Below are positions 53,654-62,199 of a stretch of DNA of 64,000 nucleotides, piece after piece. The DNA comes from Micavibrio sp. UBA1850. Lineage in GTDB: Bacteria; Pseudomonadota; Alphaproteobacteria; Micavibrionales; Micavibrionaceae. The notes below the pieces were generated by a model that saw only the letters and a program-made list of their open reading frames with translations, did not search any database and was not told the DNA's origin. Position 1 is the first letter of the stretch; the number at the start of each line of letters is the position of its first letter. The DNA lies in NCBI GenBank assembly GCA_002338525.1, contig DDIM01000001.1:26458-90457 (forward strand), given 5' to 3'. Both the position numbers and the translations under genes were made by a program.

Positions 53654-54522
53654 TGAAAAAAATTCGCTATGCCTTTGAGGGTCTGTTTTTTGGCCTTATG
53701 CTTTTCATTTTCTCGGCACTGAGCGCTCGAAAAGCATCACAATTAGGCGGCTGGATTGGCAAAACGCTGGGGCCTCGCCTCGCTGCGTCTAGAAAAGCCT
53801 ATAGACACCTCAATCATGCTCTCCCCAACTTGCCCAAGGATCAACAAGACGCCATTATTGCTGGCATGTGGGAAAACCTGGGTAAGGTTATGGCAGAATA
53901 CCCTCACCTCGACTATATAGGGCGCAATAACGTTGAAATTATCGGCTTGGATAAACTGAAAGCCCTTAGAGATGATGGAAAAGCCGCCATTATGTTTGGT
54001 TCGCATATAGGCAACTGGGAAATCGCCTCTCCTGCATTTTACACCCAAAACCTGTATGTAGATCTGGTTTATCGCGCGCCCAATAACCCATGGGCCGATA
54101 AAATGCTTGATCGTATGCGCAGTATAAAGGGCCGATTTAAAACATATCCAAAATCAACAGCCGGTACACGAAACCTGGTCAAGGCATTGAAAGACAATCG
54201 TCACATTGGAATTTTGATTGATCAGAAATATAACGAAGGTCTTCCCGCAGATTTTTTTGGAACACCAGCTATGACAAGCCCGGCCTTCGTTCAATTGGCA
54301 CAAAAATTCAACTGCCCACTTGTTCCCATTGATATAAAAAGAATAGGCCTCAATAATTTCACGATTACTGTGAATGATGAAATTCCTGTATTTACACAAA
54401 ATGGCACTAAACGACCTGTCGAAGATGTTATTGCACAAGCGCATAAACATCTAGAATCTTTAATTGAGAAAAACCCTTCACAATGGCTATGGTTACATAG
54501 ACGTTGGGGTAAAAACGTCTAA
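53653..54522 (+). CDS. LpxL-type lipid A late acyltransferase
   Basis: A 289-residue LpxL/HtrB/MsbB family protein. An N-terminal hydrophobic anchor (LFFGLMLFIFSALSA) is followed by the catalytic FGSHIGNWEIASPAF, with the HxxxxE dyad, about residue 117. DLVYRAPNNPWADKMLDRMR and ILIDQKYNEGLPADFFG are family signatures; the latter keeps the DQK motif. Adds a secondary acyl chain to Kdo2-lipid A. Which acyl donor is used is unknown. The ATG overlaps the lpxK stop. Confidence 0.92.
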   Translation: MKKIRYAFEGLFFGLMLFIFSALSARKASQLGGWIGKTLGPRLAASRKAYRHLNHALPNLPKDQQDAIIAGMWENLGKVMAEYPHLDYIGRNNVEIIGLDKLKALRDDGKAAIMFGSHIGNWEIASPAFYTQNLYVDLVYRAPNNPWADKMLDRMRSIKGRFKTYPKSTAGTRNLVKALKDNRHIGILIDQKYNEGLPADFFGTPAMTSPAFVQLAQKFNCPLVPIDIKRIGLNNFTITVNDEIPVFTQNGTKRPVEDVIAQAHKHLESLIEKNPSQWLWLHRRWGKNV

Positions 54523-54568
54523 TATAATCTCTTGTCTTTATCCATTAAATTCAGCTATAAGGAACCCC

Positions 54569-55951
54569 ATGAGCAATACACAAATAAAAGAAAATAGCCC
54601 TATTTGGACCCCTGACAGCTGGAGAGAAAAACCTGCACTCCAACTCCCTCAGTATCCAGATAAAGATGCCCTTGCAAACGCAGAAGCAACACTCAGAAAA
54701 ATGCCACCATTGGTATTTGCCGGAGAGGCACGACAACTCAAACAACAACTAGCCGACGTAGCAGAAGGTAAAGCCTTTATTCTACAAGGCGGTGACTGCG
54801 CAGAAAGCTTTGCTGAGTTTTCGGCCTCTAAGATAAAAAACACATTTAAGATCCTTCTTCAAATGTCTGTAATCATGACATTTTCCGGAAAGATGCCTGT
54901 CGTTAAGATGGGCCGTATGGCAGGGCAGTTTGCCAAGCCGCGCTCAAGCGACACAGAGACAATTGATGGCGTTGAATTGCCAAGCTACCGTGGTGATATC
55001 ATCAATAATCTAGACTTCACGTCTGAGGCACGCATTCCAAACCCTGAGCGTATGGTACAAGCTTACAATCAGGCCTCATCTACACTAAATTTATTAAGAG
55101 CGTTTGCACAAGGTGGTTTTGCCGACCTTCACAAGATTCACAAATGGACGCTCGATTTTGTAGAGGAAAGCCCCCTTACAAAACGTTACGAGACACTCGC
55201 CAACGATATTGATAATGCGCTCAGTTTCATGGAAACAATAGGATTGTCGGGTGAAAACGCACCTGCGTCTATTTCACAAACAGACTTTTATACATGCCAC
55301 GAGGCCCTACTCCTTCCTTATGAAGAGGCCCTCACGCGCGTTGACAGCCTTACAGGCGACTATTACGACACATCGGCTCATTTCCTATGGATTGGCGCAA
55401 GAACACACCAAGAAGAGAATGCGCAAATCGAATTTGTTCGCGGAATTAACAATCCGCTGGGCATGAAATGCTCACCTGATATGGATCCAGATCAGCTCAT
55501 TCGCTTGATAGACATTTTAAACCCTCAAAATGAAGCCGGTCGCCTTACACTCATATCCAGAATGGGTGCAGGGAATGTTGAAAAAGGCCTGACACCTCTT
55601 CTTCGAAAAGTAAAGGAAGAAGGTCGCAAAGTGGCTTGGGTTTGTGATCCAATGCACGGCAACATTGAAAAATCTTCAAGTGGTTATAAAACACGTCGCT
55701 TTGAAAACATCCGTGGCGAAGTCACAGAGTTTTTCCAAGTCCATAAGGCCGAAGGTACTCATGCAGGCGGCGTCCATGTCGAAATGACAGGGCAAAACGT
55801 GACAGAATGCACCGGTGGCGTCCATAAAATTTCTGATGAAGACTTGTCTGCGCGCTACCACACGCATTGTGATCCTCGCCTCAATGCCAACCAATCATTA
55901 GAGTTGTCATTTATGATTGCCGATCTGCTCAAAGACAATAAAACTGCATAA
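54569..55951 (+). CDS. Class II DAHP synthase (shikimate pathway)
   Basis: A 460-residue 3-deoxy-7-phosphoheptulonate synthase that condenses PEP and erythrose 4-phosphate. The class II (plant/AroG-Mtb type) motifs are WREKPALQLPQYPD, AFILQGGDCAESFAEF, VKMGRMAGQFAKPRS, RGDIINNLDF, SRMGAGNVEKGLTPLLRKVK, WVCDPMHGN and GGVHVEMTGQNVTECTGG. ATG 54569 has AAGGAA upstream; the frame extends back to TTG 54464 inside the acyltransferase gene but without a ribosome-binding site. The N-terminal regulatory extension is short. Confidence 0.94.
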   Translation: MSNTQIKENSPIWTPDSWREKPALQLPQYPDKDALANAEATLRKMPPLVFAGEARQLKQQLADVAEGKAFILQGGDCAESFAEFSASKIKNTFKILLQMSVIMTFSGKMPVVKMGRMAGQFAKPRSSDTETIDGVELPSYRGDIINNLDFTSEARIPNPERMVQAYNQASSTLNLLRAFAQGGFADLHKIHKWTLDFVEESPLTKRYETLANDIDNALSFMETIGLSGENAPASISQTDFYTCHEALLLPYEEALTRVDSLTGDYYDTSAHFLWIGARTHQEENAQIEFVRGINNPLGMKCSPDMDPDQLIRLIDILNPQNEAGRLTLISRMGAGNVEKGLTPLLRKVKEEGRKVAWVCDPMHGNIEKSSSGYKTRRFENIRGEVTEFFQVHKAEGTHAGGVHVEMTGQNVTECTGGVHKISDEDLSARYHTHCDPRLNANQSLELSFMIADLLKDNKTA

Positions 55952-55970
55952 TTTATAATAAGATAGCGAT

Positions 55971-57614
55971 ATGAACATTATTGAAAAAATAAACGAGAAG
56001 TTTCCCTCTGACCTCACTGTAGAGGATATCGAAGACAAATACCCTCCTCGCCCAGAAGGTCAAATTGTCACACGAATAGCCCCAAGCCCAACAGGCATGA
56101 TGCACATTGGTAGTGTATACGCGGCACTGATTTCAGAGCGCGTCGCACACATGCAAGACGGGGTTTTCATACTGCGTATTGAAGATACAGACACGAAACG
56201 CGAAGTAGAGGGCGCAACAGACATTATTATTAATGGCCTTAAAAACTTTGGTATAGAGGCTGACGAAGGCGCAATATCTCGCACGGAAGAAACAGGCGAT
56301 TACGGGCCGTATACACAAAGCCAACGTAGAGACATTTACATTGCCTATATCAAAAAACTTATCGAGCAAGGCGATGCTTACCCATGCTTTTGTACCCCAG
56401 AAGAAATAGACGACATCCGTGAAAAGCAAACAAAGCAAGGGATGCGCACTGGTTATTACGGTGATTGGGCAAAATACAGAAACGCCCCTAAAGAAATCAT
56501 TCAAGAGAATATCGATAACGACAAACCATTCGTGATCCGTTTAAAATCAAGCGGCAAGCATTTCAACAAACGTATGTTTGAAGATGTATTGAAAGGCAAA
56601 CGTAACCTTCCTGAAAATGACAGCGATGTCGTCATTATGAAGGCAACTGGCCTTCCCACTTATCACTTTGCACATGCCGTTGACGACCACCTTATGGGCA
56701 CGACCCACGTAATTCGTGGTGATGAATGGCTTTCATCTCTTCCGCTGCATGTTCAATTATTCGAAACATTAGGATGGACACCACCGCATTTTGCACATAT
56801 TTCGCCTATCGAGATCATGGATGATGGCAATAGACGCAAACTCTCAAAACGTAAAGACCCTGAGGCAAGCGTCACATTCTACGAAGAAAAAGGCTACGCC
56901 AAAGAAGCGGTCATCGAATATCTAATGAACTTGGCAAACTCTACGTTTGAGGCCTTCCGCGTCGAAAACCCAGACAAAAGCGTATGGGAGTTCCCATTCG
57001 ATTTACAAAAGATGGGCCGTAGCGGCGCCCTCCTCGACCTCGTAAAGCTAGACAGTATGAGCCGCGACTACATCGGCCGTCTTAGTGCTGAGGAAGTCTA
57101 TGCACAGCTAGCGGATTGGGCCTCTTTGATGGATCGCGATTTATACGAACGCATGCAGGCGAACAAAGAGTATTTTATCAATATCTTTAAAATAGAGCGT
57201 GAAAACGTCGAACGTGTCCGCAAGGATTTTGTAAACTGGTCAACAATATGGGGTGAGATTGATTACTTTTTTGATGACGTCTTTCCCCCTATTGATGGGT
57301 ATGTTGAAAAAGAAACAGAACTAAGCAGTGACGTCGTAAAAGGCTTTATCTCTGACTTTATCGAAAGCTACGATGACACAGCTGACAATGAGACATGGTT
57401 TGCCACTATGAAGGACCTTGCCATTACACATAAATTTGCCAAAAATGGTAAGCTCTATAAAAAAGAGCCTGAAAACTATAATGGTACAATTGCAGATGCA
57501 GCCAAAATACTGCGCGTCGCATTAACGGGAAAGGCGCAAACGCCAGATCTTTATTCTATGATGCAAACTATGGGTAAAGAGCGCGTAGTAGAGCGTCTGA
57601 AGCTAAGCCTATAA
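55971..57614 (+). CDS. gltX: Glutamyl-tRNA synthetase, long clostridial-looking type
   Basis: A 547-residue class I synthetase, longer than the usual 470. The HIGH motif reads PSPTGMMHIGSVYAALISER. RIEDTDTKREVEGATDIIIN, QSQRRDIYIAYIKKLIEQGD and CFCTPEEIDDIREKQTKQGM resemble the Firmicutes (Lachnospiraceae-like) subtype. KMSKS reads RRKLSKRKDPEASV, where Arg follows Ser-Lys. A C-terminal extension after SGALLDLVKLDSMSRDYIGR carries the anticodon-binding helices. No other gltX is visible in the window. It follows the DAHP synthase gene by 19 bp. HGT from a Gram-positive is likely (inference). Confidence 0.9.
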   Translation: MNIIEKINEKFPSDLTVEDIEDKYPPRPEGQIVTRIAPSPTGMMHIGSVYAALISERVAHMQDGVFILRIEDTDTKREVEGATDIIINGLKNFGIEADEGAISRTEETGDYGPYTQSQRRDIYIAYIKKLIEQGDAYPCFCTPEEIDDIREKQTKQGMRTGYYGDWAKYRNAPKEIIQENIDNDKPFVIRLKSSGKHFNKRMFEDVLKGKRNLPENDSDVVIMKATGLPTYHFAHAVDDHLMGTTHVIRGDEWLSSLPLHVQLFETLGWTPPHFAHISPIEIMDDGNRRKLSKRKDPEASVTFYEEKGYAKEAVIEYLMNLANSTFEAFRVENPDKSVWEFPFDLQKMGRSGALLDLVKLDSMSRDYIGRLSAEEVYAQLADWASLMDRDLYERMQANKEYFINIFKIERENVERVRKDFVNWSTIWGEIDYFFDDVFPPIDGYVEKETELSSDVVKGFISDFIESYDDTADNETWFATMKDLAITHKFAKNGKLYKKEPENYNGTIADAAKILRVALTGKAQTPDLYSMMQTMGKERVVERLKLSL

Positions 57615-57627
57615 GAAAGTAATAAGC

Positions 57628-57858
57628 TTAGTGAGAAATACGTGTGCGGAGAAACTTTTCTAAACGTGCAACGTCGTGATTATCCGCCTTTGGGAAAAGA
57701 AGATTTAAAGTGTTTTTAAAGGATGATCTTTGATTATGGAAGAGCTGGTCGCAGATGACAATCTGACGGTTTGGATCTAAAGATTGAAAGGCATTTACAA
57801 TATCAAAACTGTTGTCGTGAAATTGATGATCTGTCTTTTGTTCTCTAAATAGGTGCAT
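57628..57858 (-). CDS. Small protein of unknown function with a good promoter
   Basis: A 76-residue product from ATG 57858 (MHLFREQKTDH). GGAG at 57865-57868, seven bases upstream, is its ribosome-binding site; that GGAG itself overlaps another in-frame ATG at 57870, so the 57858 start is the better one. It is highly polar (DNSFDIVNAFQSLDPNRQIV, FPKADNHDVARLEKFLRTRI) and likely soluble and helical. No family recognised. The promoter TTGACA-17-TATATT lies 35 bp upstream, preceded by a palindromic element. It converges with gltX at 13 bp. Confidence 0.62.
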   Translation of the reverse strand: MHLFREQKTDHQFHDNSFDIVNAFQSLDPNRQIVICDQLFHNQRSSFKNTLNLLFPKADNHDVARLEKFLRTRISH

Positions 57859-57892
57859 TTTTTTCTCCATACGTATTATCACGTTGACGATT

Positions 57893-57921
57893 AATATATA
57901 GGGCAAAATTAATTTTGTCAA
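57893..57921 (-). promoter_or_regulatory. Strong predicted promoter of the 76-residue gene
   Basis: On the minus strand a perfect TTGACA (57921-57916) and TATATT (57898-57893) are separated by 17 bases. Transcription would start about 28 bases before ATG 57858. Confidence 0.65.
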
Positions 57922-57957
57922 TGTATTATGTATATACATCATACTTTGGTATGTATA
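57922..57957. promoter_or_regulatory. Palindromic AT-rich element, copy 2
   Basis: Plus-strand TATTATGTATATA, then CATCATACTTTGGTATGTATAAA. Contains ATGTATATACAT (12-bp palindrome) and CATAC-TTTG-GTATG. Shares its left 13 bases and an ATGTATAA arm with 7586-7617. It sits immediately upstream of the -35 of the 76-residue gene, a usual place for an activator or repressor site. Confidence 0.35.
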
Positions 57958-58000
57958 AAATACACATGACAAGACTAGCCTTTTGATTTAAAAACTATTT

Positions 58001-58738
58001 ATGAATAAACCAGTTATCATTCTCGTAAAACCGCAACTTGCAGAAAATATTGGCGCGACAGCGCGTGCAATGTTGAATTGTGGCCTTGCTGATCTTCGCC
58101 TCGTTGCTCCCAAACAAGAGTTCCCGCATGAGCGTGCCAACGCTATGTCGGTTGGTGCTTTCGATAAAATGCCGCCCGTGGAAGTGTTTGACAGCCTTGA
58201 AGGCGCCTGCCATGACATCACAACCGTTTATGCAACAACTGCGCGCAAACGTGACATGGTGAAACCCGTGATGCATGCCAGCTCCGCAATGGACGATTTG
58301 TTCAAGCGCGCACAAAGCGGTGAAAAAACAGCTATCCTCTTTGGTGGTGAGCGTGCAGGATTAGATAACAAAGACATCTCCTTTGCCGACATCCTCATTA
58401 CAATCCCGCTAAACCCAGAGTTCTCATCTTTAAATCTCGCGCAAGCGGTTCTTTTAGTATCTTACGAATGGTCAAAACATACATTCGATGCGCCTGACGA
58501 AGATATTAACTATAAAGATAGCATTCCGGCCTCGGGCGAAAAAACAGCAGAGCTTTACTCACGCCTAGAATCAGAGCTAGCCGCTCATAAGTTTTTCAGA
58601 ACACCTGAAATGCGCCCCACCATGATGAATAATATCCGCTCTATGTTTTCTCGTATGCAAATGACAGAGCAGGAAACAAAGACATTCCACGGCATCATCT
58701 CATGCCTGACGGGTAAAAAAGGCAATACATCTCAGTAA
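58001..58738 (+). CDS. trmJ: TrmJ-like tRNA 2'-O-methyltransferase (SPOUT family)
   Basis: A 245-residue enzyme that methylates the 2'-O of nucleotide 32 of tRNAs. The three SpoU motifs: VKPQLAENIGATARAMLNCG, TAILFGGERAGLDNKDISFA and IPLNPEFSSLNLAQAVLLVS. A C-terminal helical extension is present. There is no clear ribosome-binding site before ATG 58001, and 28 bp of AT-rich DNA separate it from the divergent palindromic element. A bidirectional terminator follows. Confidence 0.92.
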   Translation: MNKPVIILVKPQLAENIGATARAMLNCGLADLRLVAPKQEFPHERANAMSVGAFDKMPPVEVFDSLEGACHDITTVYATTARKRDMVKPVMHASSAMDDLFKRAQSGEKTAILFGGERAGLDNKDISFADILITIPLNPEFSSLNLAQAVLLVSYEWSKHTFDAPDEDINYKDSIPASGEKTAELYSRLESELAAHKFFRTPEMRPTMMNNIRSMFSRMQMTEQETKTFHGIISCLTGKKGNTSQ

Positions 58739-58782
58739 CTTACCTTTTCATTCTTTAATCAATTATACAGATAGAGCGCATA

Positions 58783-58812
58783 AAAAAGCCCCATGAAATC
58801 ATGAGGCTTTTT
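58783..58812. terminator. Bidirectional terminator between trmJ and rpsD
   Basis: AAAAAGCC-C-CATGA pairs with TCATG-A-GGCTTTTT around AA, with one C/A mismatch. Both flanks end in A/T runs, so it can serve the convergent trmJ and rpsD. Confidence 0.85.
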
Positions 58813-58846
58813 GAAACTTTTATATAAAACTCTACGTGAATAAAGA

Positions 58847-59464
58847 TTAACGTGAGTAGAATTCTGTAACCAGCTGTGGTTCCATTTGAACTGGGTATGG
58901 AATGTCTTCCAAGGCCGGAGTTCTTAGGAATGTTGCTTTGAAGTTTTTCGCATCAACATCAAGGTACTCAGCGATGTCACGCTCCGGTGATTCAACAGCC
59001 AACAAAACCATTGGCATTTGACGTGAGCTTTCTTTTACAGAAATAACGTCACCTTCTTTAACTTGGTATGAAGGGATGTTCACACGCTTACCGTTCACAA
59101 GAACGTGTCCGTGGTTTACGAACTGACGTGCAGCAAATACTGTAGGAACGAATTTTGCACGGTAAACAACAGCATCCAAACGACGCTCAAGCAAACCAAC
59201 AAGGTTTTGACCTGTATCACCTTTAAGACGAACAGCTTCTTTGTAGTATCTGCGGAATTTCTTTTCGCCAATGTTACCGTAGTAACCTTTTAGCTTTTGT
59301 TTCGCAAACAACTGAATACCATAATCAGTAGGCTTGGCACGACGTGCTCCGTGCATACCAGGTGCTGTTTGACGAAGATTGTAAGGTGACTTTTGACGGC
59401 CCCATAGGTTAACCGCTAAACGACGGTCGATTTTGTGCTTTGCACTTATACGCTTTCCACTCAT
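58847..59464 (-). CDS. rpsD: 30S ribosomal protein S4
   Basis: A 205-residue primary 16S-binding protein. KHKIDRRLAVNLWGRQKSPY is the N-terminal motif, and the S4 RNA-binding domain is RRLDAVVYRAKFVPTVFAAR, QFVNHGHVLVNGKRVNIPSY. AAAGGAAG stands before the start. It lies alone rather than in the alpha operon, as is normal for alphaproteobacteria. Confidence 0.97.
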   Translation of the reverse strand: MSGKRISAKHKIDRRLAVNLWGRQKSPYNLRQTAPGMHGARRAKPTDYGIQLFAKQKLKGYYGNIGEKKFRRYYKEAVRLKGDTGQNLVGLLERRLDAVVYRAKFVPTVFAARQFVNHGHVLVNGKRVNIPSYQVKEGDVISVKESSRQMPMVLLAVESPERDIAEYLDVDAKNFKATFLRTPALEDIPYPVQMEPQLVTEFYSR

Positions 59465-59501
59465 AATTTACTTCCTTTTTTTTATTACTGACCACTAGAC
59501 C

Positions 59502-59530
59502 AAAATAGGTTTGAGACGCTTTATGAGCAA
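59502..59530 (-). promoter_or_regulatory. Predicted promoter of rpsD
   Basis: On the minus strand TTGCTC (59530-59525) and TATTTT (59507-59502) with a 17-base spacer lie about 40-65 bp before the rpsD start. The -35 match is moderate. Confidence 0.4.
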
Positions 59531-59683
59531 AGTCATCTCAACGGAATACAAACAATTTGTACTCTCTTTCATGGATGTATGAGGAGTTATAAGGATTCCG
59601 ACACAAATGTCAAACATTTCGTATGATATTCTTACCTGTAAAATATTCAGGTAAATACGATGATAAAAGTGTTGCGAGAAAAA

Positions 59684-59769
59684 TGGTGCGGGTGGCGAGA
59701 CTCGAACTCGCACTTCCAAAGGAAACTGGATTTTGAATCCAGCGCGTCTACCAATTCCACCACACCCGC
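59684..59769 (-). tRNA. tRNA-Leu(CAA), CCA encoded
   Basis: The minus strand begins GCGGGTG and ends CACCCGC-A-CCA, with a D arm TGGTGGAATTGGTAGACGC and an anticodon stem CTGGA/TCCAG around TTCAAAA, giving anticodon CAA. A long variable arm (TTTCCTTTGGAAGT) makes this class II, as expected for Leu. Length 86 bases with CCA. Confidence 0.97.
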
Positions 59770-59919
59770 ACATTTAAGAATAATGTTTGTAGACTGTTTT
59801 TTGTGGTCGAAAGTCGTTTTAGAAAATTCTGCGGCCAATTGCAAGACAAACTTGTACAGAAAATATTGATTTAAGTAATTTATGTTTATTTTACCAAACA
59901 ATCCTTTTATAAAGAACGC

Positions 59920-60561
59920 ATGACACAGCCAACCTCGTCTTTAACAAGCCTGCTAGCCGATCTAAAAAGCGCCACGCCCCCTGATGCAAAGCGTACCCAG
60001 CTTCGCACCATTGTAAATACCTTTGAAGAGCGTGGATTTGCAGTGATTTTATTTTTTTTAGCCCTCCCCGCCGCTCTTCCTATTCCGGCCTTGGGCATCA
60101 ATATGATTATTGCGCTGCCTATTATTCTTCTAACCTTGCAACAGCTGATTGGACGCCACCGGATCTGGCTTCCTGAAAAAGTTAAAAAGCGCACACTTAA
60201 AACATCTCACCTTCATGCCTTTATCGACAAAAGCATGCCGCTTATTCGATTAATAGAAAAACTGATATCGCCCCGCCTGCGTTTTATGTGTTCGTCAAAA
60301 TTGACGCCGGTTATTGGCTTTTTCTGCTCTATATTTGCAGCATCCATTACCTTACCTGTTCCTTTAACAAATACCGTTCCAGCCGCAGCCATTGCATTGA
60401 CGTCCATTGGGATCATTATGGCAGATGGCTTGGCCGTCATTGCTGGAATAATTGTAGGGGTGCTCTGGATTTCACTACTGACCTACGCCATATTATTCTT
60501 TGGTATGGAAGGTATTGAATTAATTAAAGAAGGAATTAAGGCATGGCTTGGCTTGAGTTAA
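59920..60561 (+). CDS. exoD: ExoD family membrane protein
   Basis: A 213-residue polytopic protein of the ExoD family, originally found in rhizobial exopolysaccharide synthesis; mechanism unclear. FAVILFFLALPAALPIPALG and NMIIALPIILLTLQQLIGRH are characteristic. Four to five membrane helices are visible. The last 19 bases overlap the dsbB start, so both are coupled. Confidence 0.88.
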   Translation: MTQPTSSLTSLLADLKSATPPDAKRTQLRTIVNTFEERGFAVILFFLALPAALPIPALGINMIIALPIILLTLQQLIGRHRIWLPEKVKKRTLKTSHLHAFIDKSMPLIRLIEKLISPRLRFMCSSKLTPVIGFFCSIFAASITLPVPLTNTVPAAAIALTSIGIIMADGLAVIAGIIVGVLWISLLTYAILFFGMEGIELIKEGIKAWLGLS

Positions 60562-61073
60562 TTAAAACCATTAAGACAACACCGCTTTATATAGGCGGGC
60601 TGATTTTGGGGTTTTCATCCCTCGCCCTTGGCATGGCGTTGATAAGCCAATATGTATTTGGCCTTCACCCTTGTGTTTTATGCATCTACCAAAGGTGGCC
60701 TTACGTTATTGCCATCATACTCGGTATTCTTGTCATGATGTTCAAAAATAACGTCAAAGCCTCCGCCTTATTCGTTGGACTTTCATCGCTCACTTTTTTT
60801 GCAAATTCTGCGATCGCCTTCTTCCACTCAGGCGTTGAACGTCATTGGTGGGAGGGATTGAAAGGATGCGGCACACCAGATATGAGCGGGACAGCCGCTG
60901 AATTGCTAGAGCGTATTAAAAACATGCCACAAGCCAAATGTAGCGAAATCCCTTGGGCAGATCCAATTTTAGGCGGATCAATGGCCAATTATAATGTTCT
61001 TGTATGTTTTGTAATGGGTATTATCTGCTTCTCAAGCTTTATAGCACTATCTCGTAGAAGTAACGGATATTGA
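60543..61073 (+). CDS. dsbB: Disulfide bond formation protein DsbB
   Basis: A 176-residue inner-membrane quinone reductase with four helices that reoxidises DsbA. The first redox pair is HPCVLCIYQRWPYVIAIILG. The second pair lies in the periplasmic loop, GCGTPDM and AKCSEIPW. Its substrates may include the Cys-rich pilin and secreted proteins in this window. It overlaps exoD by 19 bp. Confidence 0.92.
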   Translation: MAWLELIKTIKTTPLYIGGLILGFSSLALGMALISQYVFGLHPCVLCIYQRWPYVIAIILGILVMMFKNNVKASALFVGLSSLTFFANSAIAFFHSGVERHWWEGLKGCGTPDMSGTAAELLERIKNMPQAKCSEIPWADPILGGSMANYNVLVCFVMGIICFSSFIALSRRSNGY

Positions 61074-61098
61074 TAAGAGTACAAAAGGAAACGGTGAT

Positions 61099-61914
61099 AT
61101 GAAAAATAATATTTTTACATTTTTCTGCCTTACACTTATTACGGCACTCATTGCGCCACGAAGCATATCTCATGCTAGCGACCTTAACTATAATGACCTT
61201 GGGCTATCCTCTACCCGCAGTACACTCACCAACGAAGAATCAGAAGTCGATATTCGCAAAGACAGGCGTCACCGATATATCAAAAGTAACGGCATCCCAA
61301 ATCACAGCGCCGGCCCCTTCCCTAATAACAAGACCCCATATGCGATAGACGCTCACTCTTACGCGTTTCGAATGACATTAACGCCTGAAAGAGGTTATAC
61401 CCCAACGCCAAAAGATGGAATTGTTGGTATTGCGGTTAATGGCATTCCATTTAAACCAACGATCGAAAAATTCTGGAACGATGATGCAAACTCAGGCTGG
61501 CGTTATGAGGCGATAAACCCAACGATCGACTTTGAGCTTGATAAAAACAATGCCTACGTCGACCCATCAGGTCGATACAACTACCACGGCATTCCAACGG
61601 CCATTGTTCACAACCAATTAAAACTCATTGGCTATGCGGCTGATGGCTTTCCTATTCTTGCGGCACGCACAAGCCCCTACAAATCAGGCTACCAACTTAA
61701 AAAAGGCGTCCGACCAGCAGGCGCGCCAGAGGGCAATTTTGACGGTACGTTTGCACAAGACTATGAATACATTGCAGGATCAGGCGATTTAGATGCGTGT
61801 AACGGCATTGTCCTTCACGGCCAATATACATACGTCCTGACCAGAGAGTTTCCGCAAATGCCAAGATGTCTATTTGGCACACCCGACCCTAGCTTTGAAA
61901 GATCGTACCGGTAA
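61099..61914 (+). CDS. Secreted YHYH-domain protein
   Basis: A 271-residue exported protein. The signal peptide is FTFFCLTLITALIAPRSISH. IVGIAVNGIPFKPTIEKFWN, YNYHGIPTAIV (the YHYH motif here as YNYHG) and IGYAADGFPILAARTS are YHYH-domain signatures, with CNGIVLHGQYTYVLTREFP near the C-terminus. Some YHYH proteins bind metals; function unknown. AAGGAAACGG precedes the start. It is 25 bp after dsbB and may be an envelope substrate of it. Confidence 0.85.
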   Translation: MKNNIFTFFCLTLITALIAPRSISHASDLNYNDLGLSSTRSTLTNEESEVDIRKDRRHRYIKSNGIPNHSAGPFPNNKTPYAIDAHSYAFRMTLTPERGYTPTPKDGIVGIAVNGIPFKPTIEKFWNDDANSGWRYEAINPTIDFELDKNNAYVDPSGRYNYHGIPTAIVHNQLKLIGYAADGFPILAARTSPYKSGYQLKKGVRPAGAPEGNFDGTFAQDYEYIAGSGDLDACNGIVLHGQYTYVLTREFPQMPRCLFGTPDPSFERSYR

Positions 61915-61966
61915 GGCGCGCGCAATCATCCATTTTTACCGCAGGACATAAAAAGGATATTGAGCG

Positions 61967-62083
61967 CTACATCCACTCAATAACGGATACCAAAATCGAA
62001 AAGCACCCAACATAAAACAAACCGAATATCACGGCATCGAAAACGGTTCTTTTTTTCTTAAAATTAAATGGCTCTTTTAACAT
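61967..62083 (-). CDS. 38-residue single-span membrane peptide
   Basis: A short frame MLKEPFNFKKKRTVFDAVIF... ending VIEWM and a TAG at 61967-61969. AAGGGGGTG, a near-perfect ribosome-binding site, lies nine bases before ATG 62083. A basic N-terminus is followed by one transmembrane helix (AVIFGLFYVGCFSILVSVI). The form recalls small respiratory-complex subunits or regulatory peptides, but I recognise no family. It converges with the YHYH gene, 52 bp away, and lies downstream of the membrane gene at 62200 on the same strand beyond a terminator. Confidence 0.6.
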   Translation of the reverse strand: MLKEPFNFKKKRTVFDAVIFGLFYVGCFSILVSVIEWM

Positions 62084-62147
62084 TACGCACCCCCTTAAAA
62101 TATTGAATACATAAGGTCTACGGCATTTCGATACGCAATGTCAAAAT

Positions 62148-62171
62148 AAAAAACGAGCCTCATAAGGCTCG
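62148..62171 (-). terminator. Terminator of the membrane gene at 62200
   Basis: On the minus strand CGAGCCT pairs with AGGCTCG around TATG, followed by TTTTTTATTTTG. It lies 29 bp after the stop of the gene at 62200-62559. Confidence 0.75.
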
Positions 62172-62199
62172 CTTTATAAAATTAAGTATTATCTTAAAG

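Noticed and set aside
54464..54568. N-terminal extension of the DAHP synthase from TTG 54464
   Set aside because: It lies within the acyltransferase coding sequence and lacks a ribosome-binding site, whereas AAGGAA precedes ATG 54569.
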